From the NCBI GenBank assembly GCA_026224775.1, contig JAMFRP010000058.1, positions 60,459 through 124,458 of the forward strand: a stretch of DNA of 64,000 nucleotides. The letters run 5' to 3'. Positions 24,342-33,668 of this stretch are shown here, piece by piece; position 1 is the stretch's first letter, and every line of letters begins with the position of its first letter. The translations under genes and the position numbers were made by a program. Origin of the DNA: Bacteroidota bacterium. Lineage in GTDB: Bacteria; Bacteroidota; Bacteroidia; Sphingobacteriales; Sphingobacteriaceae. The notes under the pieces were generated by a model, which saw only the letters and a list, made by a program, of their open reading frames with translations, was not told where the DNA came from and searched no databases.

Positions 24342-27300
24342 TTAAAATGTGCAGTTAACACCTAAAACAATGGTACGTAATTGTGGCATGGCGATGTACT
24401 GACCTGTACCCAATGCTGATCCGGCACCGGTAACGGTAGTTTCCGGATCGTAGGTATATTTTTGCTTAGCCCAGGTATATATATTTTCGCCGCGTGCAAA
24501 TACCGATGCGTTATCAAACCTGATTTTGCTTAGCCATGATTTTGGCAGCGCATAACTCAAATTAATTGTTTTCAACTTTAAATAGGAAGCATCTCCCCAG
24601 TTAGCATCGGATGAGTTGTAAATAGAGTAAGCAGTAGAACTAACTGTTGTCGCTCCGGGATATCTTGAAACATCACCAGCCGCCTGCCAACGTTGTAAAG
24701 CAGTCACATTTTGATTAGTTAAGCTAACGCCATAAGGATATGATGACGTATTGTTTACATAACCCATACGGTGATTATATAATAAGGAAATATCAAGAGT
24801 GAAGCTTTTATAGGTAAAGCTATTGGTCATCCCCCCATAATACGGATGGCCTTGCGGCGCAGCATAAGTATCCCCGGCATAAGTGATCGCACCATCACCG
24901 TTCATATCCTGGTAGGTTGGTACACCTGTTGTTGAATTTATACCTGTAAAATGATATAAACGGGCAACGTTTACCGGTTGTCCTACAATATAATTGGTTG
25001 GACTAAATAATTTTGATGGATCATTAATACTTAAAATTACATTACGCTGGATGGTAAGATTTAAAGAAGTAACCCATCTGAAGCTTTTGGATTGCACATT
25101 AGTAGTATTCAATTCAAACTCAAATCCTTTATTTTGAACAACGGCGGGGAAGTTTCCGGTATAATCGGCGATACCTGCTTGTGAAGGTAAAGCGATATAC
25201 ACGATCTGATCTGAGGAACGGTTCCTAAAATAATCCGCTTTTAAATAAATTCTGTCTTTCAGGAAACCTAATTCTATAGCGGCATCCAATTTTTTATCAG
25301 TTTCCCAGCGTAAATCAGGATTAGGAATAATACTTGGATAAATGACCGACTGTCCCTGGTAACTCGCTGCTCCACCGGCTACACCATAGTAGGCTGCATA
25401 TTGATAGTTACCAATTTGATCATTACCAGTTAGCCCATAACTGCCGCGTAGTTTACCAAAGCTTAACCATGATAGGTTTTTCAATAAAGACTCTTGGGTA
25501 AATATCCATCCAGCACCAATCGCCCAGAAATTTCCAAAACGATTATTTGGGCCAAACCTTGAAGATCCATCCCGGCGGAAGGTACCATCGAACAGGTATT
25601 TATCTTCCCAATTGTAATTAGCCCTTCCAAATATCGCCGCATATTTATAGTCGGAATTATTACTGCCATAATTAACGATGGAAGCCGCATTATTTAAAGA
25701 CCCAATTAAAGCATCACTACTAAAGCCCGTTCCAAGTAAGTTTAAACCATCAACTGCTGTTCTTTGAAAAGTAGATCCCACTAATACATCAAGCTTTCCT
25801 TTGGATATATTACGTTCATACTCTGCCTGTGGTTCTATGATATAGTTCGAGGTGGTATTATCAGCATAACGCAAGGTATTATTGGGCGATGTTAAACTTA
25901 CAAGCGCCGGATTCATAGATGTGAAGGGTGTTTCCAGCGTTTGTTTAAGACCTGTTAATGAATAACCTAGATTGGCTTTCAGAGTTAAACCCGGAAGCAG
26001 ATGATAATATACATTCATGTTAGTTAACAGGTTGGTTGTTGTATTATCATTTGGCCGTAGTAAGTAAGCTAAGGGATTAGTTACCGAGGTTGAATACCAG
26101 TATAAACTACCATTCGCGTTATAAAGCGGCATATTGGGTGGCAGATTATACAACGTAGAAAGATCGGCACTTGGTAAATTATTTTGTTGGTAGGCGTAGT
26201 TCACATCCAGGTTTATCCCGAACTTGTTATCAGCACTTTTATGTCCGGCATCTAAACGATTGGAGAACGTATTGGCTCCAAAGCTCCCCGGATATACAGT
26301 CCCTTCATTACGATAATTGGAGCTAAATAAGAAAGTATTCTGAGCATCGCCACCTGATACGGAAAGATCGGCGTTAGTACTATTTGCTGTCCCTCCAATA
26401 AATTTTTTCTGCCAATTAGTATAGGCATTCTGATCCCAGGTTACCAAATCGGGTGCATTGGCTGCAGTTGGTATAGTGTTGGTCGCTGCAAATGCAGCTT
26501 TACGCATGGCCAAATACTCCGGGGTGGTTAATTCGTCAATAAAATGCGCTACCTTACCAACACCCTGATAAAAATTTAAGCTAACTTTAGTTCTACCACT
26601 TTTACCTTTTTTTGTGGTGATCAATACCACACCATTGGCACCTTTTGAACCGTAGATAGCTGTCGCGTCGGCATCTTTAAGCACATCTATACGCTCAATG
26701 TCATCCGGATTGATCATTCCCAACGGGCTTGTTTCGCCTCCGTTAGCGCCGCTTACTCCATATGCATTTAAACCGTCAGTAGCCGGAGCTGATCCATTAT
26801 ACAAGGTAAAAGGCATCCCATCAATAATATATAAAGGTAACGTACCACTTCCCAATGAACCTATTCCTCTAATTTGCACCCTATATCCAGAACCAGGCAA
26901 ACCATTATTCTCAGTTATTTGTACACCGGCGAGTTTACCCTGCATAGCAGCTAACGGATTGTCTACGGGCTGGTTTGCAATATCTTTTGAAGTAATTGAG
27001 CTAACCGAACCAGTATTTAATTCACGAGTTGTAGTACCATAACCTATAACCTGAATTTCATTAAGCATACCGGATGCCGTTTCCAAAGTAACCTCCATTG
27101 AGGTTTGCCCAGTGTATACCACCTCTTTGGTTTTATATCCTATAAAACTAAAAATCAGTATATCGTTATCATTATTTACATCAATATGAAAGTGTCCGTT
27201 TTGATCGGTTGCAGTACTCGTTTGTTTATCTAGTTTCAACCTTACAGTTACGCCTGGCAGAGGTTGCCCCTTTTCGTCTAATACAATTCCGACTACTCGT

Positions 27301-27737
27301 TTAGGTTGGTATGTTTCCGCAGGCTTTGCGGATGTCTTCCGCTCGAACAAAATTATATTGTTTCCCTCCTGCCGATAGCCCAGATTGGTACCCAAAAGCA
27401 GCTGATCAAGTATTTCAGCTACTGACGCTTTAGCATTCGCGATCGTAACATTTCCAAACTTTGCAACAACCTCTGCCGGATAAAAAATATTGAAACCGGA
27501 TTTATCCTGCAATTTTTGCAATGAGGATTTGAGCGATTCATTATGTACCTGTATAGAAACCCTGGTTTCCTTTATTTCCTGGCCAAAACCGCTCGTCGCG
27601 GCGAATAAATTTGAGCTTAGAATCAATATAGCTCCTGTTAATACACTTAATCGCATGATATACAGAATATTATTGCGTAATTTTTGAATAAAAAAGGAAC
27701 AGAAATCCCCTTTTGCAAAAGCAGTATTTTTTTGCAT
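24342..27737 (-). CDS. SusC/RagA TonB-linked outer-membrane protein with STN domain (locus A)
   Basis: A 1131-aa receptor. A long N-terminus with an internal signal sequence (about 28-53) is followed by an STN domain (about 58-130, 'LQDKSGFNIFYPAEVVAKFG'), a carboxypeptidase-regulatory domain (about 148-225), a TonB plug ('VQIRGIGSLGSGTLPLYIIDG', 'VLKDADATAIYGSKGANGVV') and the SusC barrel. The STN domain is the signalling part that contacts FecR, so this transporter should report ligand binding to the FecR/sigma pair encoded upstream. It forms a complex with the SusD protein that follows. Imported ligand unknown. Confidence 0.96.
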   Translation of the reverse strand: MQKNTAFAKGDFCSFFIQKLRNNILYIMRLSVLTGAILILSSNLFAATSGFGQEIKETRVSIQVHNESLKSSLQKLQDKSGFNIFYPAEVVAKFGNVTIANAKASVAEILDQLLLGTNLGYRQEGNNIILFERKTSAKPAETYQPKRVVGIVLDEKGQPLPGVTVRLKLDKQTSTATDQNGHFHIDVNNDNDILIFSFIGYKTKEVVYTGQTSMEVTLETASGMLNEIQVIGYGTTTRELNTGSVSSITSKDIANQPVDNPLAAMQGKLAGVQITENNGLPGSGYRVQIRGIGSLGSGTLPLYIIDGMPFTLYNGSAPATDGLNAYGVSGANGGETSPLGMINPDDIERIDVLKDADATAIYGSKGANGVVLITTKKGKSGRTKVSLNFYQGVGKVAHFIDELTTPEYLAMRKAAFAATNTIPTAANAPDLVTWDQNAYTNWQKKFIGGTANSTNADLSVSGGDAQNTFLFSSNYRNEGTVYPGSFGANTFSNRLDAGHKSADNKFGINLDVNYAYQQNNLPSADLSTLYNLPPNMPLYNANGSLYWYSTSVTNPLAYLLRPNDNTTTNLLTNMNVYYHLLPGLTLKANLGYSLTGLKQTLETPFTSMNPALVSLTSPNNTLRYADNTTSNYIIEPQAEYERNISKGKLDVLVGSTFQRTAVDGLNLLGTGFSSDALIGSLNNAASIVNYGSNNSDYKYAAIFGRANYNWEDKYLFDGTFRRDGSSRFGPNNRFGNFWAIGAGWIFTQESLLKNLSWLSFGKLRGSYGLTGNDQIGNYQYAAYYGVAGGAASYQGQSVIYPSIIPNPDLRWETDKKLDAAIELGFLKDRIYLKADYFRNRSSDQIVYIALPSQAGIADYTGNFPAVVQNKGFEFELNTTNVQSKSFRWVTSLNLTIQRNVILSINDPSKLFSPTNYIVGQPVNVARLYHFTGINSTTGVPTYQDMNGDGAITYAGDTYAAPQGHPYYGGMTNSFTYKSFTLDISLLYNHRMGYVNNTSSYPYGVSLTNQNVTALQRWQAAGDVSRYPGATTVSSTAYSIYNSSDANWGDASYLKLKTINLSYALPKSWLSKIRFDNASVFARGENIYTWAKQKYTYDPETTVTGAGSALGTGQYIAMPQLRTIVLGVNCTF

Positions 27738-27781
27738 TATTTGTAATAGTTTAAAGAGTGACTAAGAAAATTTTTTAAATG

Positions 27782-27819
27782 AACTCCCGACTGCTGTCCA
27801 AGGCTCGGGAGTTTTTTTT
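27782..27819 (+). terminator. Terminator-shaped hairpin in the FecR-SusC gap, facing upstream
   Basis: AACTCCCGA (27782-27790) and TCGGGAGTT (27805-27813) pair perfectly, and a run of eight T follows on the plus strand (27812-27819). That is an intrinsic terminator for rightward transcription, although all flanking genes run leftward. It may stop an antisense transcript entering from the SusC side. On the minus strand it is a hairpin without U-tract. Confidence 0.55.
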
Positions 27820-27928
27820 ATAGCATATGCATCCGGCATACCACTATATTGTACGTCCTATGTTGTACTGTCTATTTTGCTGTGTAAATTTTTTCCATGT
27901 TTTAATTTTTTAGGATTAATCATTTAGT

Positions 27929-28897
27929 TTAGTTGTTAATTTTAGATATGGTTACTGTGTTACCGTCAATTTTATAAGCCGAAGAACTTGTTTCACAAAG
28001 GGCTGTTAATAAAACTTTCAGTGATTCTGTTCCACTGAAACGTCCGGTAATCGAATAACTTTCAAGTGCCTCGTCTTCAAATTTTATCGTTACACCATAA
28101 CGAACGCTCAATTTCTCAGCAAGTTCTTTAAAAGGAACAGCCGAAAATTGCACATCGCTACTCACCCATTCTATCGTTTTTTGCGTTTGTACTTGTTGCT
28201 CATTAGAAGTATGGGTTTCCGGGCTATAAACTAATTGCTGATCCGGTGTTAGTACGGCTAAAATCCGGTTATGTACATCAGCCACACTCACCCTACCTCT
28301 TTTTACAGAAACGGTTACTTTCTTACCCGGATAAGCACTGATATTAAAGGCAGTACCCAATACCGTAGTGATAACATTACCGCTATGAATTATAAATGGC
28401 TGCGATGCGATATGCTTTACATCAAAGTAGGCTTCTCCCACAAGTGTAATGTCCCTGGTTTTCCCATTAAAGGCATAATGCAACTGGCTTCCCGGATGCA
28501 TAATAACAGTGCTACTATCCGGAAGCAATAAAAATTTATTCTCTGTATACTTTAACGGGGCGTTAACTGAACTCGCAACTAAAAGCTGCTTGCCGGGAGA
28601 ATTTCGGATATAAAAGTAAGCGGAAACCATAATGGCAACAATAAAAATAGCGGCAACCTTAAGCAATAAACCAGGGCGCATTAGCCTAATTCGCGGTTTG
28701 GTTGAATCCATGTGCTTTTGCAATTTTAGCAACATCCTTTCTTCAACGATCCTTTCTTCATCAGCGAAGTCGCTTTCCCATATTTGCTGGGTTTCATTTC
28801 TGGATTCATACCATTCTGTAATCTCCTTTTTTTCCAACTCGGTTGCTGAGCCAGCCAAAACCTTATCAACTAAAGCTTGAATATGTTGTTCGTCCAT
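27929..28897 (-). CDS. FecR-family anti-sigma factor (locus A)
   Basis: A 322-aa inner-membrane regulator. The N-terminal ~75 residues ('LVDKVLAGSATELEKKEITE') form the sigma-binding region. One membrane helix ('LLLKVAAIFIVAIMVSAYFY') lies near 78-97. The periplasmic part holds the FecR domain ('LPDSSTVIMHPGSQLHYAF', 'VGEAYFDVKH', 'TVLGTAFNISAYPG') and a C-terminal DUF4974-like region ('PFKELAEKLSVRYGVTIKF'). It should relay ligand occupancy from the STN domain of the SusC protein to the ECF sigma factor encoded upstream. It lies between sigma and SusC as in the standard layout. Confidence 0.94.
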   Translation of the reverse strand: MDEQHIQALVDKVLAGSATELEKKEITEWYESRNETQQIWESDFADEERIVEERMLLKLQKHMDSTKPRIRLMRPGLLLKVAAIFIVAIMVSAYFYIRNSPGKQLLVASSVNAPLKYTENKFLLLPDSSTVIMHPGSQLHYAFNGKTRDITLVGEAYFDVKHIASQPFIIHSGNVITTVLGTAFNISAYPGKKVTVSVKRGRVSVADVHNRILAVLTPDQQLVYSPETHTSNEQQVQTQKTIEWVSSDVQFSAVPFKELAEKLSVRYGVTIKFEDEALESYSITGRFSGTESLKVLLTALCETSSSAYKIDGNTVTISKINN

Positions 28898-29162
28898 TTA
28901 TTGAGTAATTATTCTATAGTAGACTAAAACGGCCTGTGACCCTTAGTCTAAATTAAAATAAATACAACTTTTTTAGTTTAGCGCATCAACTTTAAATTAA
29001 AGCCGAGCTCAAACTGCATATTCAACACAAAAAGATTACAGAAAGGAGAAACACATTGATAAAACCGGCAGATTTTCAATGTTTTTTGATGCTTTTTTAT
29101 CCGAGTACTAAAATACCCAAAATAAGCATCTTTTAATTAAGCAATTCAGAAAGATTTATTTC

Positions 29163-29732
29163 TTATTTATATAATAAAAATAAAAAAACGAGCAATCCAA
29201 TGTCACGAAGAGACAATCGCAACGATTTTAACGCTTTAGTTAGATGGGCTTCGACTGTTTTTTCAGCGATATTTAATTCAGCTGCAATTTCAGCGTTGTT
29301 TTTCCCCTCGATTCGACTGTATTGAAAAACCAACTTGCACTTCTCAGGAAGCTTATCAGCTTCACTATGGATAAACTCCTCCAGAAATCTTGCATATATT
29401 TTTTCATATTCCCATTCCGACTGACCAGGATTATGTATTGAATATGCTATTTCATTTCTGCGTCGTTCCAGCCTATATGTTGTAAGAAAGGTATATTTGA
29501 TTGCAGATGCCAAATAGTTTGGAAGAGAATCAATTTGGATTGTTTCTCTTTTATCCCAGAGATAAACCAGGACCGATTGAACAATTTCCTCAGCAGCATT
29601 CTTGTCCTTTGTTTGATTGAGTGCAATGGCTAGAAGCTTTCGCCAGTATCGATGGTAAATTTCGGACATAGCGGCCTTATCCCCTAACCGAAGAGCATCC
29701 ACCAAAACACCGTCGTTGTCCCCCTTATACAT
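29163..29732 (-). CDS. ECF RNA polymerase sigma factor (locus A)
   Basis: A 189-aa sigma-70 family protein of the Bacteroidota SusC-linked ECF group. Region 2 ('MSEIYHRYWRKLLAIALNQT', 'AAEEIVQSVLVYLWDKRETI') and region 4 ('ARLEEF...LPEKCKLVFQYS', 'NAEIAAELNIAEKTVEAHL') are both intact. It ends in a hydrophobic 'DIGLLVFLFLLYK' tail typical of this group. It is first in the order sigma, FecR, SusC, SusD, TlpA, with a 265-bp gap before FecR. It should drive the SusC promoter when released by FecR. Confidence 0.94.
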   Translation of the reverse strand: MYKGDNDGVLVDALRLGDKAAMSEIYHRYWRKLLAIALNQTKDKNAAEEIVQSVLVYLWDKRETIQIDSLPNYLASAIKYTFLTTYRLERRRNEIAYSIHNPGQSEWEYEKIYARFLEEFIHSEADKLPEKCKLVFQYSRIEGKNNAEIAAELNIAEKTVEAHLTKALKSLRLSLRDIGLLVFLFLLYK

Positions 29733-30284
29733 AATAACAAAAATGCAATATATTAATTTATGAATAAATTAGCGTGATTAATTTGTTTATAGCCATCTGT
29801 TTAAATACGGCATACAACACAGTAATCATAATAAGATATATAACACAGCTACAATAAAAAAGCTATCAGTCATTAATTTTAGCCTCAAAGCTGAATCGCT
29901 AATAGCTTGTGTCCATGTAATTGGATCAATTTATAAATCCAGGCAGCTGGAACAACAATAGTAGCAACATAAGTCAATCTGGATGAATGACATTCGCACG
30001 GAGTTTACAGTATAAATCTTATTATTTCGACCCATCCAACAATGTCTACTATTTTTATAGACATTGCAAATGTAGACAAATGTATATTAAACAAGAATTT
30101 ATTTTATTTATTCCGGTGCACGAGCTGATGAGCAATAAGCTTTAACCATATTACTCTGAGACAATACTGTAACGTTCAAGTTAACCATACGCCAAAGCTT
30201 TATGCATAATCCCCGGGGTGAAAACTCTTTTGGTTGATCTCTTCCTGGGACTTAACGTTCTACCCGGGAGTTTTCTGGCACTTA
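29733..30284. other. Intergenic region with a TGTCTA/TAGACA palindrome cluster
   Basis: No gene is supported in these 552 bp, which separate the end of the BASS transporter gene from the start of the locus A sigma gene, both leftward. Near 30041-30078 there are AATGTCTA, TAGACATT and TGTAGACA, three copies of one half-site; the first two form a perfect 8-bp inverted repeat. A weak AAAACTC/GAGTTTT pairing lies near 30200-30255 and may mark the end of the transporter transcript. Confidence 0.4.
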
Positions 30285-31595
30285 TTAGTTTAGCTTATCA
30301 TGATTTTGTATAATGTTATCATTGCCCTTTTCTACCGGATGCCGTCTCCAGTAGTTGGCCAATATGGAACCGGAGATGTTCATCCAAGGACTGAACACGG
30401 CCGAAGCAAGGCCCACGGTTGCTAATTTTCCCATCGTACCAGCCAATCCTGATGCCATCCCACCATTTTGCAGACCAACTTCAAACGCAATTGTGCGGGC
30501 CGAGCTTTTATCGAGCTTAAACAAACGGCTGAGCCAGTAGCCAAAGAAATACCCGGCGCCGTTGTGGATAACCGATGCCATGAATAACAACAGCCCAACA
30601 TGCAACAAGTTGTCGCGCCCGGCGGCTGTAGTAACTGTTGTAAAATAAATAATACCAAACATGGACAGATAGGGAATATATTTATCAATGTTTTTGTTGC
30701 GGGAGTAAAGCAGGTGATATGCAGATCCTGCGACAAAGGCACCTGTGAAGAAATTAAATATCTGGGCCGATTGTAAAGCCTCCGATGTTAAATTGTAAGA
30801 TAACCAATCCCATACCCCCATGGCCTGGCCCACAAGCCATAATACACACATTCCCGCTATGATATAAGTATTTCGCTTGCCTGTTGCCGATGCCCGTTTA
30901 AGGTAATCATGTAAAAATGCCGCACCGATTGGAACAATCACTATCTTGATGATTTCCATCATCATTGATATAAATTTAACTTCTATCAGCGTGCCTGCCA
31001 GCAAACGCATTAGCAGCGGTGTTAAAAATGGAGCAACCAGCGTTGCCATTGCCGTAACTGTAACAGACAATGCAAGATTTGCACGTGCCAGGTATACCAT
31101 TACATTGGATGCTAAACCGCTGGAGCAGGATCCTATCAAAATTATACCGGCAGCTATCTCCGGGTCGAAGTGGAATATGCGGGTGAGCATAAAACCCATA
31201 AGCGGCATGATAGAAAAATGGCAAAGCAAACCTATTAACACACCTTTACCGGTGGTGGCCAAGCCTGAGAAATCGCGGATGCTCATTTGGATGCCCATGC
31301 CGAACATTACCATTTGCACGATAGCGAGTACAAGCCATTTATTGCGAAGGTCGATAGGGCCCAATTTTAAAAATGCATTAGGATAGGCCATCGCCGCAAC
31401 AACTGCTACTACTATCCATGCGGTGTACTGGTAATTTTTTAACGAGACAACAGCGCCTATACCTATGGCTAATGACACAGCCAGACAAACCGAGGCAGGT
31501 ATCCATAATTGGGGGTTCGCCATAAACAGGCCCATTAATAAAGTTATTAATGACAGCACGCTTATACCCAGGAAAAATTGCTGCAGCCGTTTCAT
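30285..31595 (-). CDS. BASS-family (bile acid:sodium symporter-like) transporter
   Basis: A 436-aa inner-membrane carrier with about ten to twelve hydrophobic segments. 'GMGIQMSIRDFSGL' and 'SCSSGLASNVMVYLARANLALSV' region are the signatures of the bile acid:sodium symporter (BASS) superfamily. It is longer than the usual ~300-aa members, with an extra hydrophobic N-terminus of about 80 residues. BASS members carry organic acids such as pyruvate, pantothenate or bile acids, usually with sodium. As the last gene of the RuBisCO-like operon, 5 bp after the racemase-like gene, it is the likely importer of the sugar acid the operon degrades (inference). Confidence 0.85.
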   Translation of the reverse strand: MKRLQQFFLGISVLSLITLLMGLFMANPQLWIPASVCLAVSLAIGIGAVVSLKNYQYTAWIVVAVVAAMAYPNAFLKLGPIDLRNKWLVLAIVQMVMFGMGIQMSIRDFSGLATTGKGVLIGLLCHFSIMPLMGFMLTRIFHFDPEIAAGIILIGSCSSGLASNVMVYLARANLALSVTVTAMATLVAPFLTPLLMRLLAGTLIEVKFISMMMEIIKIVIVPIGAAFLHDYLKRASATGKRNTYIIAGMCVLWLVGQAMGVWDWLSYNLTSEALQSAQIFNFFTGAFVAGSAYHLLYSRNKNIDKYIPYLSMFGIIYFTTVTTAAGRDNLLHVGLLLFMASVIHNGAGYFFGYWLSRLFKLDKSSARTIAFEVGLQNGGMASGLAGTMGKLATVGLASAVFSPWMNISGSILANYWRRHPVEKGNDNIIQNHDKLN

Positions 31596-31600
31596 ACAAA

Positions 31601-32260
31601 TTAAATTACAGAGGCCAAATATTTTATAGCATTCGGCGGGCTGGCAACTATAGGTACAATTTTATCATCCTCTGAAAGGGTGTCAACTACCCTGGCCATG
31701 GAAGCCTGTGCTAATAATATTACATCAACTCGTTTCGATAGGTCGCGCAGGGCATTTGTAACCAATACATCATGTTTAGCAGCATCCCCGCTCATCAATG
31801 CCTCAAATGCACCTTCACATAATTTCGACGTCAACTCAATTTCTTTTCCGGCAAGGGCAGCCCGGCGTTTTACCAGGTTTGCGGTTGGCTCCAGCGTAGT
31901 TTGTAAAGTAGCCATTACCCCAATCCGCCTGCCAGTTTGCACTGCCATATCAGCCATAGGTTGGTCAACCCTCAACACCGGAACCTTAGCATTTACGGCG
32001 GCAGCCTCCACCGCTGCGCCGATTGAAGAACAAGTAACCAATATATAGTCAGCTCCCGAATCCTCGGCAGATGCTACGTAATCTGCAACACGTTTTGCAA
32101 TGCCGGGTGTTAGTTCGCCCCGCTCGCGTATGTTTTTAACCAGGCTATCGTCTACAATGTTAAATGTGGTTATGCCGGGTAAATATTGTTTACAAAGTTC
32201 CTGAAATACAGGTATCAATGTGGCCGAGGTATGTATAAGTCCTAATGTTTTTGGTTTCAT
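31601..32260 (-). CDS. Aspartate/glutamate racemase-like protein lacking the second catalytic Cys
   Basis: A 219-aa Asp/Glu/hydantoin racemase superfamily protein (PF01177). The first catalytic cysteine is present (Cys77 in 'ILVTCSSIGAAVE'). The place of the second, normally in an 'ACT/ACS' motif, reads 'LLAQASMARVVD' (184-187), so the two-cysteine racemisation mechanism is not supported. Single-cysteine members include arylmalonate decarboxylase and related isomerases. It lies 10 bp after the DUF1537 kinase and 5 bp before the transporter in one operon. I infer an isomerase, decarboxylase or similar step on a sugar-acid intermediate rather than amino-acid racemisation. Confidence 0.8.
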   Translation of the reverse strand: MKPKTLGLIHTSATLIPVFQELCKQYLPGITTFNIVDDSLVKNIRERGELTPGIAKRVADYVASAEDSGADYILVTCSSIGAAVEAAAVNAKVPVLRVDQPMADMAVQTGRRIGVMATLQTTLEPTANLVKRRAALAGKEIELTSKLCEGAFEALMSGDAAKHDVLVTNALRDLSKRVDVILLAQASMARVVDTLSEDDKIVPIVASPPNAIKYLASVI

Positions 32261-32270
32261 GATTTATTAT

Positions 32271-33668
32271 TTATGATATTTTTCCTTGTAATACTGTTTC
32301 AAAATAATCTTCACTGCCTACCTGCCCGCCTTTAAAGTTTACTTCGAGGCCATGTGCCAGTGAATCAGGGGCATAAGCCTTGCACAATGGGGCGCCTGGC
32401 GATAGCGGCGCTATCATCTCAACCGCTTCTATTCCCATTGCACGTGCAACATAGCCCGAGGTATCCCCCCCCGCTATGATCATCCGCTTTAACGTTGTTT
32501 TACCCGCAACTCCTATGGCTATAAGCCCTAATGTTGTTCCAAAAAGTTCGGCGGTTTTGGTGCCGATAGTATTTGTTGTTAGCCCTTTAGCTGTAAATAT
32601 CTGATAGGTTTGTACAAACCGAGGATCATCATTACCCAAACTGGTATGAATGATAACAGGTATACCGCTATCAAGCAATTCAGCTATCATGTTAATGTAA
32701 ACAGCAACCGTCGTTTCAAGATTGGTGGAATTTGCAATTGCTGGTGTATCAAGCGCAATTTCTGCAAAGCCGTGATCAATCGCATACGCTATCTGCTTTG
32801 CAGTTACCGGGGAGCAACTGCCCGAGACTACGAGCATATTTTCAGCCTTACCTGCCGTTGGCCAATTGTTTTGGGGTTGTACAATTCCCTGTTCTGTAAA
32901 ATGCTTACCAAGCGCCATGCTAATACCGGATGATCCTACAGAGAATAACGGCTTATCGCAGGCAGCATATTTGTCAATCAATTTTCCTATAGCACTCAAA
33001 TGCTCTTCGGTTAAAGCATCAAATAAGATTATTTGTTTACCGCTGTTAATCTCTAAAACCAATTTCTCGCGTGCCAATTGATCGCTCTCAGCCAATACTA
33101 AAACATCAATAAGGCCTGTAGTTTTTTCAGTTTGGCGCGATAGGTGTAATCGCAAGTCGCTTTCATCAGCCGGAGTTACAGGATGGCGGCTCATAGAAGG
33201 ATGGCGATCGAGCCGGAATATTTCGCCCTGGCTGCCTATACCCATTCGTGCAAACAAGTTGCCAAACACGCAATACCTGCCTAAGGCCGGCGCCCCCACT
33301 AATAAGGGAATAAATGCCGCATTAAATACTTCAGCACCCACATCTATCGCTTGGCCAATGCTACCTATTTGCGGAGATGAATCAAATGTTGAACAAACCT
33401 TATAGTGCACATGTGGCGCGCCCAATGCTTTTAATGCTTCAAAGGCGGGTTGCAATGCTAATTTCATCTCGCCAGGCGGCATGGCACGTGTCATACCTGC
33501 AACTCCTACGGCCTGCAAACCATTATATCTTGCCAGCATCTGTGGAGTTGGCGGTTCAATAAACAACACGGTTTTTATCCCGGCACGGCTCAAAAACTCA
33601 AGTGCGTCAGTCGATCCTGTAAAATCATCGCCATAATAAGCCAGTAAAAGGTTACGCTTATTTCCCAT
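32271..33668 (-). CDS. Four-carbon acid sugar kinase family protein (DUF1537; OtnK/OiaK-like)
   Basis: A 465-aa kinase of the DUF1537 family. The N-terminal domain opens 'LLAYYGDDFTGSTDALEFLS', the diagnostic start. The C-terminal nucleotide-binding domain has 'LVVSGSCSPVTAKQI' and 'IIAGGDTSGYVARAMGIE'. Family members phosphorylate 3-oxo-tetronates (OtnK), D-threonate/erythronate (DtnK) or 3-oxo-isoapionate (OiaK). Its ATG immediately follows the stop of the RuBisCO-like gene (TAAATG), so translation is coupled. The RuBisCO-like partner favours an OiaK-type role on a branched 3-oxo sugar acid, but the exact substrate is inferred. Confidence 0.88.
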   Translation of the reverse strand: MGNKRNLLLAYYGDDFTGSTDALEFLSRAGIKTVLFIEPPTPQMLARYNGLQAVGVAGMTRAMPPGEMKLALQPAFEALKALGAPHVHYKVCSTFDSSPQIGSIGQAIDVGAEVFNAAFIPLLVGAPALGRYCVFGNLFARMGIGSQGEIFRLDRHPSMSRHPVTPADESDLRLHLSRQTEKTTGLIDVLVLAESDQLAREKLVLEINSGKQIILFDALTEEHLSAIGKLIDKYAACDKPLFSVGSSGISMALGKHFTEQGIVQPQNNWPTAGKAENMLVVSGSCSPVTAKQIAYAIDHGFAEIALDTPAIANSTNLETTVAVYINMIAELLDSGIPVIIHTSLGNDDPRFVQTYQIFTAKGLTTNTIGTKTAELFGTTLGLIAIGVAGKTTLKRMIIAGGDTSGYVARAMGIEAVEMIAPLSPGAPLCKAYAPDSLAHGLEVNFKGGQVGSEDYFETVLQGKIS

